Position numbers and translations under genes: made by a program. 64,000 nt of DNA from Astragalus membranaceus (taxonomy: Eukaryota; Streptophyta; Magnoliopsida; Fabales; Fabaceae): contig CM076854.1 of NCBI GenBank assembly GCA_039519185.1, positions 160,881,434 through 160,945,433 on the forward strand, written 5' to 3'. The notes beneath the pieces are model-generated. The model did no database searches, was not told the DNA's origin, and was given only the letters and a program-made list of their open reading frames with translations. This document shows positions 1 through 12,427 of the stretch, piece by piece. Position 1 is the first letter of the stretch. Every line of letters starts with the position of its first letter.

Positions 1-319
1 CGCCAAAACTTTGTATCCTATTAATTTACATGTTTCTCAATTCATATTACTCTAGTTCTAATCCTTTGCAAGAAGTCCTAAATATGTTGCGGATAAAGTG
101 AAGTTTTGTTAGCTTGCATTCATATAGTTCAAACGAATTTTAAAGAAAAGAGGAAAATATAAAAATAACCTTGAAACTGATAGAAATATTAATGTTTCAT
201 GTCAGTCAATTTCAATCACAAACAAATTGATAGAAATATCATCAACAAACATACTCATTTACCTCGGTGTGGGTGTCATAACACTCAATTGTTTTGCAAG
301 GAAATCATCATCAGTGCTC
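1..319. other. AT-rich spacer left of the copia element
   Basis: No gene, RNA or repeat terminus is recognisable here. The stretch is host or older repeat sequence into which the copia element inserted. The last bases (320-324, atatc) are the left copy of that element's target-site duplication. Confidence 0.5.
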
Positions 320-324
320 ATATC

Positions 325-1084
325 TGTTGGTGTATATGATGAATTGTGGTGGTGTAGATAGCAAAAAAAGGCCCAGAATTGTAAAACAAAACTGACCCAA
401 TCTTTTAATTGTTTCAGGTACTTGCACATAAGGTTTTGGGCTTTCTACCCGAACCCAATACAAACAATAGAGAAGGGTTAATTTCAACGAAACCCTAGAT
501 TTGTGCCTCACACGTAATTTTCCTTCTCTCTCTATCTTCGTTCTTTTCCTCTCTGGCTTATCTCTACGAAGAACAAAAACCCTAACGTTTTCCCTTCTGA
601 TTTCTTCTCTGTCTTGCAGGTTTTGAAACAACAAGCAAATGTTTGTTGAATCACAGCATGGAGATGAACACGGATCGTAAAAGGAAGCGTTGTTGTTTGA
701 AGATTGAGCGCAGAAAAGGAACGAAGATGAGAGGTGGACGAAGACACAGGCGAAGTGAAGGAGAAGAAGAACGAACAAGATTGTTGCAAGGACTGTAAAA
801 TTCTCTTCTATTTTCTGTATATCATTCACTGTGTATCTCATTCATGTTGTTCTGTGTACATACATGTATTATATTTATAGAAGTGATTTGGGTTTGTTAA
901 TCTGGGTTAGTTACACTAACAACCCAGCTAATCTTCTAAACAGTTTTCCTAACAACTTGTAACAGATTCTGTTTTTTGTTTACAAATGGTCATTTTGACC
1001 TAGATTTGCAAAACCCTAATTTCTTACAATCAACTGTATTTCAGTAAATAGGTAAAGTACAGTAAACAGAATTACAAGTCGACA
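325..1084 (-). repeat. 3' LTR of the copia element
   Basis: A 760-bp repeat matching 14004-14761. On the plus strand it begins tgttggtg and ends gtcgaca. A TATA-like tataaata lies on the minus strand at 872-879. Open frames inside it are LTR sequence, not genes. Confidence 0.93.
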
Positions 1085-1102
1085 CTCCTCCTTAATTCTT
1101 TT
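1085..1102 (-). other. Polypurine tract of the copia element
   Basis: Read on the minus strand this is an A/G-rich run (aattaaggaggag) that touches the 3' LTR start. That is where plus-strand cDNA synthesis is primed in LTR retrotransposons. Confidence 0.75.
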
Positions 1103-1125
1103 CCTCGAAGGAAACCAGTCCCAGG

Positions 1126-3428
1126 TGTCATACCCTAATTTTGTCCAGCTAATTAAAAAAAAATCCAAAAAAAGTTTTTCGCGTATATTTGATTCCTAAT
1201 CCCTCGAATAGGTCATTTTGCGCTAATTTACTAATTTTGCGTTGTTATTACTTTTTTTAGTGGTTAAACAAAAATTAAAAAATATGCTAACACAAAAAAT
1301 TACATAGTAGATTTAATTTATTTTTCTTGTTACAATATCTTTAATTAGAAAACGAAAATAAAAAATAAAATAGATAAGAAATAATACAAATTACAAAAGA
1401 AAATAAGAAAAGGGAGGTGCAATAAAAAATTATTATTACAAAAAAGGAGAATGTCAATGTACATGACTTGGCCCAAGAATGCCAAAGTTACAAAAATACA
1501 AAAATAAATCAAGTACCCAAAACTGCAGCTACTTTGCAAAGGTGATTTCTCTCTCTTCAGACATTATTTCGACGATCCGAACGGTGAAAGTGAAGATGAA
1601 TGTCTCAAAAACCTTCTGGCAAAAAACGAAAACGATCCAACGGTTAACGAATCCAGAATCACACTTGTACGGTGGCTGGTTTGAGAAAAACGGGAGTTGT
1701 TTTTTCTACTTTTGCGAAGGCAATTTCTCTCTCCTCAGAACTCATTTCGACGATCCGAACGGTAGAAGTGAAGATGGATGTCTCATGAACCTGGTGTCAA
1801 AAACCAACGATGATCCAACGATTAACGAATTCGGAATCACACTGTTACAGGAGCTGGTTTAAGGAAAACGGGAATGACTTTCTCTATCTTATTTTAGTCC
1901 CACATTGCTTGGGAGAAGCAAGAACTGCCTAGCATTTGGCTATAAAAGAGGTTGAGATGCAAAGACTATGGACATGGGTGATTGATGGGGTAAGTTATCT
2001 TTTGGACTAGCATTTGTAGTCCATTAGATTAAAAGTCTGTATTTAATTCTTTTGGGCTAGCTTTTGCCGTCCATTAGATTAAAAGCCCGTCTTTAGTTAT
2101 TTTTGGGATGGCCGTTGAGGTCCTTTACTTGGCGATTTTTGGGTGAAAACGGACCAGATAGGAGTCCGGTTCGCGGTTGATATGGTCAGATTGCTTGGTC
2201 CGTTTCGGCGTTGATCGCATTGATCAGCTTGAGGTTAGTTTTGCATTTATTTATTTTTGTACATATTTATTTATTATGTATACTGTTTATTTATGTACAT
2301 ACTTATTTATTTATTTATATGTATAGTTATTTATTTATTAACTTTACTCTTTATTAATTGTTAGTGTCGGCATTAATTTTTTAAATACACAAATTATTTT
2401 ATTTTTTCAAAAATATAAATAGGGGATTAAGTCGACTGTACAGTCGGGTTAGTATGCTTTTTAGGTCACGAATGAACCGTTACGGATCATGTCCTAAAAT
2501 CCCTAAATAAAATAGATTAACAAACAAATTTTTCTACCTAGAACTACGTAGCCTTTGATTCTATACCAAGAGATACGTAGGAGCAGGGTCACGCCCCTGT
2601 CAAGCGCAAAAATAAACAATTTCCATTACCTTTCTTTCTTAATTCTTTTTTTACAAAAAACCACAAAATATAAATAGGGGACTAAGTCGACTGTACAGTC
2701 GGGTTAGTCTGCTTTTTAGGTCACTAATGAACCGTTACGGATCATGTCCTAAGATCCCTATTTAAAATAAATAGTTTCTAAAATTAAAAAAATATACAAA
2801 CACATCTCTTTCATTTCAAAAATCAAAAATCTTATTTTCAAAGTAAGGGATTAAGTCGGTCGTACGGCCGGGTTAGTCATCGTTTTAGGATAAGTGAACT
2901 GTGGTCCTTCAGAGCCCCAGCGCTCCTTCATCCCTCAGCGGCCCTTCAGAGCCCCAGCGCTCCTTCAGACCCCAGTGGTCCTTCAACACAGATCACACAG
3001 TCCTAAAACCCCTATATTAAAAAACACCAACCAACAAACATTTTCTAACCAAAGAACTACGTAGATTTGATTTATCCATCGCACCTGGAGATGCGTAGGA
3101 GCGGGGGCACACTCCCGTCAAGCACAAAAAACTAAAATCTTTATTAAGTCTTCTTTCTTTTCAATTCACAATAAAAGGGTAAAATAAACATTTTCAAAAT
3201 TAATATTCTTTCCAACAACTAATTAGCAGGTAACCTTCCTTAGGAAGGATGTCGTGGGGTGCTAATACCTTCCCCACGCATAACCGACTCCCGAACCCTT
3301 ATCTGGTCTTAAGGACCCTTATCCATTCCAAAAGGGATTTTCCAATATTTGCCCTTAAACTAAACGTTGGTGGCGGTTTCATTTTTGAACCTTCGAGGAA
3401 TCCTCACCCGGATTTTTCGGTCGCTACA
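1126..3428 (+). repeat. 5' LTR of the nested Ogre/Tat-like element
   Basis: Starts tgtcataccc, ends cggtcgctaca, 2303 bp. It shares blocks with the minus-strand LTR at the right end of the window, including the sequence around the TATA box, the two ctagc-ttttgc segments after it, and the last 45 bp. It contains a tandem duplication of about 180 bp (roughly 1540-1700 and 1717-1880). Near 2400-2900 are three variants of a short block reading ttaagtcg..gta..g.cgggttagt. Confidence 0.85.
1941..1948 (+). promoter_or_regulatory. TATA box in the nested element's LTR
   Basis: tataaaag about 815 bp into the LTR, inside a block conserved in the right-hand LTR of the window (minus strand 62337-62344). 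It is the likely core promoter of this family, with transcription starting about 30 bp downstream. Confidence 0.65.
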
Positions 3429-3430
3429 GC

Positions 3431-3448
3431 TGGCGACTTCACTGGGGA
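3431..3448 (+). other. Primer-binding site, Tat/Ogre type
   Basis: tggcgacttcactgggga lies two bases after the LTR end. This motif class is known from Ogre/Tat elements, where it is usually assigned to tRNA-Arg. I did not pair it with a tRNA sequence here. Confidence 0.8.
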
Positions 3449-6400
3449 CATTTTAGAGAGTCAAGCCTAGTCTAATTAGTTGTAGGATTAATTGTTGATT
3501 TAATGTTTATTTTTACCCTATCCTTTTGTCTTTTATTCTTGCATATTATATTATTTTCATATGATATGTAAACCTTAGGATAGAAGACCATTATGTTTGT
3601 ATATGTGATTATTCTTTTATTTTATTGCCAATTATATTATTTTATGTATATAAACCCTAGGGTAGAAGACTATTATTGTTGTATGTGTGTTTGTTTGTTT
3701 TGCAGCTTGGGGGGTATTTCTGATATTCTGCTCCTTCACACACTCCACTATCACACTTTTGCACACACGTAGGAAAGTCCTATACCCGGACTGGAGTATA
3801 AACTAAGTTAGAACGAGATTGCGTAGTAATGGCCCTCTGGATGTACGTCCAGCTCAGTGGTTACAAAAGTCTCACCTAGAGTTTGGTCCCTTCGAGGGTG
3901 CTATCACTTCTAATAGCTTGCCTATTGTTGTGGCTAGCGTTCTCGAACATGGTCGTTGGCTCTAGGAACCTTATTAGGACCTTGTAGAGCTACCCTTTGA
4001 AAGGTTCACTCAGTAGAAAGAATTTTAGATCTATTATCAAAGGAACCCTTTTTAGGACACAAAGGAGCTTCATCCCGTCGCATTCAAACAAGCATAGATA
4101 CATTTCTTTCCCATTTTTTTTTGAACAAAAACCAAAAATCATATTTCATTTGTTCTAGCTATTTTCTTTTCTTGAAACATGTCTCATGCATTCTTATTTT
4201 ATTTTGCATATAATAAAAACAAATCTCTAAATATATCATTTTCCATACATTTCAATGACCGCGGGGAATTACAAAACTTTTTAAAAAAGGTGGATGAAAG
4301 TATAATAAAAAACCATTTGAAAGTCAGACCCTAGAATCATACTTTAATAAAAAGTTTTGGATTCCCCGACGAGATGAATAAAACCATACATTCACATCTC
4401 ATGCACATTCATTCATTCAATCAAAGGCGAGCTGGTTCACCAATACTCATGCATCTGTCTTCCCGTTCCAAGAACAACAAAAATAATCAAAATCATGTCA
4501 AGCATCTTGTTCTCTTTCCTTTCTATGCATAAAAAAAATCACTGCGAGTGTCATGCATTTTATTTCCTCGCACAAAAAAGAGTAATTTTTAGTCATATAA
4601 CGTGAGCATCTCAACATGCACTGACATTCATACATAATCATTTAAAATCATTATCACATAGCGTAGGCATCACATCATTTGTAAAGTCATGAATTACATT
4701 TCAAAAAAAACATATCATTCATACATCATTTTCCCTCATGTTGCCATCCTAGTTTAAATGCATCCACTCCATGTTCGTGTATCATTTTCCCAAATAAAAT
4801 AAAAAAATAACTTCATTATTATTGTATAATTCGTCACCGAATAAATCAAAAATAATCGAATAAATCAAAAATAAGAGTCTGCATACATGTTGCACTACCT
4901 CTTGAAAACTAAAAATAACTGCATTAGGATCAAACCTTTATTTCTTCATGCATACATGCATTTGCATTTTTAATACATATCCGTCATCATGGGCATCATA
5001 TTTTGCTAGAAAATAAAAAATCACCATAAAACGAATCACTTGTTCTCATGGTACTAACATGCATAGCATCATCATCCAAAAAAAAAAACAAAGACACTAC
5101 ATATTTGCCCAACTTGCATCATATAGAAAAAATATACTATATTCATTACTCCTCTTCGTGCAAAAAATATAAAAATAAAAACAAAACTCTTCATTCTTAA
5201 CCACATTGAATGCATTAGTCATCTTGCATGCATCATTTCCAAATAAAAGAAAGTAAAAAAATAATATCACTTTCTTGCATTATTCATCAGCATATTGCAA
5301 TGCCTCCGAAAAATCATTTTTGGATAGTCAATCTTTTCAAGTGATCATTCACATCTCATGCATCTGCATCACGCAACATCATTTGTTCATTCATGCATTT
5401 TTTTTTCTAAAAAAGAGATAATAGAAAAAACCACGAGCACAATTAAAAAAAAATTGTGATAAGCATTGGAATATCTCATTTAGCATGCACTTCCATTCAC
5501 AAAAAATCATCACCAAATAATGTAGACATTTCATCATTTGTAATATCATGAGATGCATGTAAAAACATATCATTCATACATCATTTCACTCATCCTAATA
5601 AATAAATAAAAAACCGTTGTTTCATCGATCATTCATACGTCATTTCATTCCCCGTTTCAGCATGCATCATTTCACAAAAATTATGTCATTATTTTTTATA
5701 CATAAATGAGGCCCTGCATCAGTCACATGCTGCATTGCCACCAAAAAAATCATTTAGAATAACGGGTCTTTCTAAGTGACCATTTATGCGCGCATTTCAT
5801 GCATTTGCATCTGCATTTTCATCATGCATATCTATCACCATGTGTTTATTCATGCATTAGGAAACAAGGGGCATGTAATTTATTTATCCTCGTTGCATAA
5901 GTATAGTTAATCTTTTAACTAGAAAAATCATCATGCATTCATAATAGGAATAAAATCGTTGGTCTTTTCAAGTGATCAGTTCCTCCATGCACTTCATACA
6001 TTTGCATTTTCATCGTACATATCCATCATCATGTTCTAAAACAAAACAAAAAAAACAAAAATATATCATCACTCTTTTTCATGCATCATTGAGCACCCAA
6101 TAAAAATGAGAATTTCTAACTTTGCATCTTTCACAGGTTGCATTGCCTTCAAAGATCATTTAGAATCATTGGTTTATTTCCAAATGATCGTGGATTCACG
6201 TGTTTCGTGCATTTGCATTTTCATCACGCATATACATGATCATGTGTTCATCCATACATAAAAAAAACATGAGCATTGCTTCTTCAAAAAAATGGATGAG
6301 AGATGAGACGAAATTGATTATTTTTTCTTTGGAAAAGTTTTAGCTGTACAAAACAAGGTCAAACTCAGTTGCAAACTCAAGGTGTTTTCGAGACACTCAA

Positions 6401-8300
6401 TTTTCAAAGATTTTGCAGCTCGTTCACAAATTTTTACCAGCAAAACGATGCATCTCATCAGTCCCATGATAAACGATCAAAATGGTCTATTTTGTTAACC
6501 AATGTGTTATCAAAAATTTCTTCTATCATGTTGCTAACTATGTTAACTCTCTGTGAAGCATTCGTATGGTGAATTTGAACGCAACGAGCATCTACTCTTG
6601 TTTGAGTCATTTAGTATCCACATTTTTCCGTCCTATCATCATCTTTGGTTCATGTCCAGCCCCACCCCGGCCATCCCATAAGGTGGATATTCTCCACACA
6701 AGTACCTAGTTAACCATTTGGTTTGTTCCCAATGATGAAATTTCATGAGCTAACACTTTAGGCCCCAAGCTGGGGCAAATTTGTGATCACTAGATATCTT
6801 GTAAACATTGTATTTCCTTGATGTAAGTCCTTTGCAAAAAAAATCAAATAAGCCTGTTATGTTGAAAACTCGCAAGAGCAGCCTAAGCAAAAATTAGGGC
6901 AAATAAAAGAAATAAAGAGAAAAAGAGCGGATATATAAAAATAAATAATTTTTGTCATTGAATTAATTTTTGAGAAGAACAAGCAATCATGATTTGAACT
7001 AAAGTTTGGTCGTCTTCCCGTATTCTCAAAAAAAATTTCTTTACTACCCCTTTGAGCCAAAAAAAAAATCAAAAAATCTTTCAGTCACCCTAAACAATGA
7101 TCAATTCCGCATCAAAAATGGTGTGTCACTTTTATCAGCTCACTCTACTAAAAAAAAAAAGAAAAAGATCACAAAAAATGTGAAATTCAAAAAAGAGGAT
7201 TGAAAAAGAAATCCTCAAAAAGAAAAAAGCAAAAGCAGTAGAAATTGTGAGCTGATACTTAATATCACCAAACACAGAAGATATCCTTGTCCGAATAAAC
7301 CCTCAAACACTTTTTGGACCTACTCATCCTTTCTGTCATAAGTGGTCATTGTCGCATTAAGCCCTCAAACACTTCTTTGGACCCAGTTGCCATTTCTTTC
7401 ATAAACCCTAACCATTGGCCATGTTACAACCCTAAAAAAGGTCCATTCAGATCGATGATTGATTGCTTTCATTTTCTCAAAGTTTTAATTTTAGGACAAA
7501 TAAGTTTATTTATTTACAATATATTTGCTCAAAAAAATCAAAAAAAGAAAAAAAAAACCCAAAGGGCTTGCACTCCAATGTTCGTTCAAATCGCACTAAT
7601 ATCAAGACAAGGTTTAGTGATCACCAATTGAAATTCTCATCAGATCAAAAACAATTCAAGACTGTCACAGTCTTTGGGATTCACCTAAAAGAGAACCAAA
7701 AGTTTATACTAGGACCATCACCTAGATCCCAAAGTGGTGCACACCTTCCACCTTTCATGCTTCTTGAACTTGGAAAATGTCCGGCATCCATCCAATTCAT
7801 ATACCCCATCCAATCCATACGACCAATTCCAAAGACCCATGACCCTAACTCAGTTACCTTTCATAACCCCACTAAAAGCAATCATTTAAATATCATTCCA
7901 AAGTGGGGCAATCCCATCACTCTTCACTTCACCTAAAGTCGGGGAAATTCACTCTACATCCATCTCATCCCCTTGTCATATCCACATCCACACAACCATG
8001 TCGAGGCATCTTCTCAACCCATTATCCTAAAGACAGCCCTTCACAATGTTACTCCAGCCGGGGCAGCCTTGCTCTCGTCAAGATTGGGGCAGCACCAAAC
8101 GTCATGGGTTGAGACAGAATCTCTTGCTTGCCACCCTTCATCCCAAAGTCATGGCATTCCCAATTCATTATCTCCCCCACACCCCTTGTTTTGTCATCAC
8201 TAGACAGGGGCAGACTATTCGATCACCTTCACTGGTAGTCTAAATTGGGGCAGTCCTACATTTCTCGAATTGCGGCAAACCTACCTTTCCTGATTTTGGC
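3449..8300 (+). other. Non-coding interior of the nested element
   Basis: About 4.9 kb without credible coding sequence. From 4360 to 6300 it is built of diverged units of roughly 200 bp rich in catgcat and gcatttgcat. From 6750 to 8280 it has several tggggca motifs that resemble polypurine tracts (6765, 7905, 8058, 8085, 8208, 8246). The open frames here, up to 157 codons, are lysine- or serine/proline-rich low-complexity reads with no domain. Confidence 0.6.
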
Positions 8301-8689
8301 AAAAACCTGTCACGTGTCATATCTGTCATACCCTGGATCAAGAACCAAGTTAACTAACTCATTCATTCGTATTTGCACTATTATGCCTATTTGCTAAACA
8401 ATGCTTCAAAGAGAGAAAACACAAGTTAATAATGTGAAGTTAGAAACTCACGTAGTTAACTTTGTGGACCTAAAATTCAGTCATCAAGGGACACCCGAAC
8501 GAAAGAACAATGTGAAGGAGCTGGCAAATGCGATCAAATACTTTCGCACATCAGTGTCTGGGAATAACAACCTTGAGTTTACCAAAGTTTGAATTCAAAT
8601 CAAACCCAATTTTTCCAATAAATGATGATTCCAGAATTTTCACCTCTCTGCTTCTCGCATCAAAAGTCTCATTTCTCATCATTGCAAAA

Positions 8690-9140
8690 AAAACTTTCTG
8701 CATCACCAATAAACCATATCATAAATCACTGCACCATACATTTTATTCCAACATCAAGCCATGCATCTACCACAACTTTTGCATCTAAGCATTACATTTG
8801 CACATTCATTCATTCATATACCTACATCATATATTAAAAAAAAGTAAAAGAAAAAAAAAGAAAGTAAACAGAGGCAAAAATCATCCACATTGCATTCATT
8901 ACCCCCACCAAAGTATTGATCATTGCATGCGCAAATATTACATGCATTTCATCGCAACACTTACATCTAAGCATTACAATTGCATCTTATCTGCATACGC
9001 ATACACAGTGTATCAACTTTATTATTCCAGCAACTTCAGCATCCATTATCCACCACATCTCATTCACTACCTTAACAAACATCAATCATTGCATGTGCAT
9101 ACATTACATGCATGTCATATACATAACATCTATTGCTTCA
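8690..9140 (+). repeat. Second block of catgcat / gcatttgcat repeats
   Basis: The same short words (cattgcatgcgc, tacatgcat, tttgcatctaagcatta) recur here as in 4360-6300, giving histidine/tyrosine-rich false reading frames. It suggests that the material left of the right terminus derives from the element's own interior. Confidence 0.45.
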
Positions 9141-9234
9141 AGTGTCGATCCCTATATACTTCCACTTCTTAAGTCAATACGACAAGTGTTGAATCTTATA
9201 TCAAACACCAGATCGTAGTGTTAGCACAGAGTCT

Positions 9235-9735
9235 AGCATAGATCCTTCAGACCAGTTTGGTCCTTCAGTTCAGTTCGAATTAACACGTCAAAACGACGGC
9301 TTCGAACTCTACCATCAGATCTTAACGTCGCCACTGAGCGCGCCGGATCCTTCAGACCCCCAGAGGTCCTTCAGATTAGCTGTGTCTGCCTAAGACATAG
9401 TGGACATCCTTCGTGGTCAACATATCAGTTCTATATCTGATCTTTACCCTCACGGCCGCATCGACGTAGGTCACCCTCAGACTGTTTTATTAGTACCATA
9501 GCTAGTTATAGTCCATCAGACCATTTTGGTCCATCAGGCCCAGGCAGCCCTTCAGACCCACCGGTCCTTCAGTTTAATTCAAATCAATGCGCCAAGCATC
9601 GATTGCGAATAAGACCCTCAGATCATTATGTCGATACTTCAGGGCATCGATCCTTCAGACCCACAGTGGTCCTTCAGAGCCCCAGTGCTCCTTCAGACCC
9701 CCAGCGGTCCTTCAGAGCCCCAGTGCTCCTTCAGA
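9235..9735 (+). repeat. CCTTCAG motif cluster
   Basis: Repeated words of the form ccttcaga-cccca-gtggt, scattered at first and then packed from 9648 to 9740 at roughly 20-bp spacing. A shorter cluster of the same words sits in the left LTR at 2905-2995. This is the main homology between the two ends apart from the last 45-50 bp. Confidence 0.7.
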
Positions 9736-9786
9736 GCCTTCGAATTTTTGAACCTTCGAGGAATCCTCACCCGGATTTTTCGGTCG

Positions 9787-11853
9787 CTACACCAGGTTCC
9801 TTTGCAGCTTCATAAACTGTTCTCCTTTGACTGCCTTAATGAGTATGTTTGCTTGTTGCTCCTTTGTAGGACAGTAGTCTAGTTGTAGCTTCTGTTTGTT
9901 CACCTGGTCTCTTAGGTAGTGAAAACGAGTCTCAATATGTTTGCTTTTCCCATGAGATATAGGATTTTTAGCTATGTTGATTGCTGACTTGTTATCAATC
10001 AGTAGCTTGATTGATTGTTTTCCCCTTAGCAGTAGTTCCTCCATTAGAGAATCAAGCCAGTTAGCTTGGCAGGAAGTAGCTGAGCCTGCTACATATTCAG
10101 CCTCACAACTAGATAGTGCTACTACACTCTGTTTCTTGGAGGTCCATGAAATTGGGGCTCCATTAAACTTGAAGAGATACCCACTTGTGCTTCTCCTGTC
10201 AGCCTTGTCCCCACACCAATATGATTCAGAATAGCCTACTAATTCTGATCCTCTGCTGTCCTCTCCCTTAGGAAATAGTATGCCATAGTGTAGAGTACCT
10301 TTAATGTACCTTAGAACTCTCTTTGCAGCAAGAAAATGAGGCTTCAAAGGTTTGTTCATGTGTCTGCTCACTAAACCGGTAGCATAACAGATATCTGGCC
10401 TAGTGTGACATAAGTACCTTAGTGAGCCAATAATACCTCTATACATTGTAGGATCAACTTCCTCATGCTCTTCTTCAATGATATGCAGACTGCCATCAGC
10501 ATGAGTGCTTGCTGGGTTGCAGTCCAGCATATTGAACCTCTTTAAGATGTCTTTAGCATACTTAGATTGATTTAGTATCAGCCCTTGTTCTGTATAAGTA
10601 AGTTCCAGCCCTAGGAAGTAGGATAATCTGCCGAGATCAGTCATCTCAAACTCTGACTGCATCTGCTGCTTGAATTCTGACATTTCAACCTTGTTGCTTC
10701 CTGTAACAAGCAAATCATCAACATATAGGCACACAATAAGCAGATCAGGGTCCTTCTTCTGCCTTATATAGAGCCCATATTCAACTGTGCACCTTTTAAA
10801 GGCTAGGTTTAAGAAAAATTTGTCAATTCTCTTATTCCAAGCCCTAGGTGCTTGCTTCAGCCCATATAGGGCCTTATTCAACTTGTATACCCTGTTCTCC
10901 TTGCCCTTGGCTTCAAAACCAGGTGGCTGGTCCACATAGACTGTTTCTTCTAATGACCCATTAAGAAAAGCAGATTTCACAACTAGGTGAAACAATGGCC
11001 AAGCTCTGCTGCAAGCAAGAGCAATCACAAGTCTGATTGTTTCATGTCTAGCAATAGGAGAGAAAACTTCTGTGAAATCAAAGCCTTCCCTTTGTTGGAA
11101 GCCTTTGGCCACTAACCTGGCCTTGTGCTTCACTATCTTGCCTTCTGGATTGAGTTTCAGCTTGAATACCCACTTCACAGCTATAGATTTCTGGACTTGA
11201 GGTAACTTGGTCAGCTTCCAAGTATCATTCCTTTCAATGGACTTTAGTTCCTCTACCATTGCACCCTTCCAAGCCTTGTCATCTAAGGCGTCTTTGACAC
11301 TAACTGTCTCTGCATCATCCAGCATAGCAAACTGTACTAAATCACCTTCATTGGTGATTTCAGAATCATTGTTCACCTCATAGTCATCAAATTTTCTAGG
11401 CATCTGTCTATGCCTTTGAGGTCTAGGTTCTGCCACCTCCTCAGCTTGTTCCTCTTCGCTGTCATCACCATTAGGAGCATTTACAGGTTCTGTCCCCTCC
11501 TCAATAGGGTCCAGATTCACTGTCACAGAGGGTTGAGAGTTGGTTTGGTTTAATTTTTGCCAATCCCAGCTTTCATCCTCCAAGACAACAACAACTCTAT
11601 TGATTTCAACTTTATCATTAGTAGGATTATACAGCCTATAGGCACCAGTAGGATGATAACCAACTAAGATAAGAGGTTTGCTCTTGTCTTCAAGTTTCTT
11701 TCTAGTAGCATCAGGAATGTGACCATAGCACAAGGAACCAAACACCCTTAGATGAGATACACTAGGCTTTTTTCCTAGCCAAACTTCCTCAGGCACCTTA
11801 CCATTCAGCTTCTTAGTAGGACATTTATTCAGCAAGTAGGTGGCTGTCATCAC
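9787..11853 (-). pseudogene. Copia pol: reverse transcriptase and RNase H
   Basis: The C-terminal part of the copia polyprotein, 688 codons open. It starts just inside the integrase C-terminal region (LLNKCPTKKLNGK), then an acidic linker, then the RT with AVKWVFKLK, the conserved LYGLKQAPRAW and the catalytic YVDD in CLYVDDLLVTG near residue 380. The RNase H/C-terminal segment has SWTSKKQSVVALSSCEAEY. The nested element interrupts the reading frame near its end: its first bases supply one foreign codon and a stop, and the original stop lies nine codons further on, at 1101-1103 on the far side of the insert. The frame differs from the upstream gag-integrase frame because of a single-base shift near 11884. 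Confidence 0.92.
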
Positions 11854-11869
11854 AGCTTCTCCCCATAGC

Positions 11870-12427
11870 TTATGAGGCAGCTGCTTCTGTTTTTAGCATA
11901 CTCCTGGCCATATCCAATATGCTTCTGTTTCTCCTTTCTGCCAAGCCATTGTGTTGTGGTGTATAAGGAGATGTCACTTCATGAATGATTCCTTCCTTAG
12001 AACAGAATTCTTCAAACTCATTTGAGGTATATTCACCTCTACCATCAGTTCTTAGGATCTTAATTGCCTTGCCACTCTGTTTTTCAGCCATTGCCTTGAA
12101 TCTCTTGAAAACTTCAAGAGCTTCACTCTTGGCCTTGATTAGATACATCCAAAGCATCCTTGAGTACTCATTCACAAAAGTGATGAAGTACTTGTTGCCT
12201 CCAACAGATTGTACCTCAAAATGACCACAAATATCAGAATGTAAGACACCTAGCACATCATTAGCTCTTCCTTTTAGGTCTGATTTAAACTTTAGCCTAG
12301 GTTGTTTACCAACTAGACATACAGTACAAGTCTTTTCTGGTAAAACAGTCTTAGGCATGCTACAAACTAGTTCCCTAGCATTCAATAGAGATAGACTTCT
12401 AAAATTTAGATGTCCATACCTTTGATG
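11870..12427 (-). pseudogene. Copia GAG-pre-integrase and integrase
   Basis: In frame with gag but separated from it by a TGA at 12428-12430, where the pre-integrase motif normally has tryptophan (L-W-H). After it come the pre-integrase zinc region, then the integrase core with HSDICGHF (first Asp), RTDGRGEYTSNEF (second Asp) and SPYTPQHNGLAERRNR (Glu), so the D,D,E triad is present. The frame ends after MLKTEAAAS at a +1 shift, and downstream pol continues in another frame. Confidence 0.9.

Larger units (their letters stand above)
1126..9791 (+). mobile_element. Non-coding Ogre/Tat-like LTR element nested in pol
   Basis: An 8666-bp element flanked by perfect 5-bp duplications (ccagg at 1121-1125 and 9792-9796). 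It begins tgtcataccc and ends cggtcgctaca, so it has TG...CA ends. A long left LTR (1126-3428) is followed after two bases by a primer site (3431-3448). The interior (about 3429-8300) has no gag or pol similarity in any frame I can recognise, so it is a large non-autonomous derivative. The right end shares clearly with the left LTR only the final 45-50 bp and CCTTCAG-type repeats, so the right LTR is rearranged or partly deleted. Its start is uncertain; a tgtcataccct at 8324 is a candidate. Confidence 0.85.

Noticed and set aside
311..841. Minus-strand open frames of 85-176 codons, repeated at 14107-14468
   Set aside because: They lie inside the copia LTRs and are duplicated only because the LTRs are. 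No domain.
7006..9218. Many plus-strand frames of 60-157 codons
   Set aside because: Low-complexity reads through the non-coding interior of the nested element, with overlapping frames, no domain and no codon bias.
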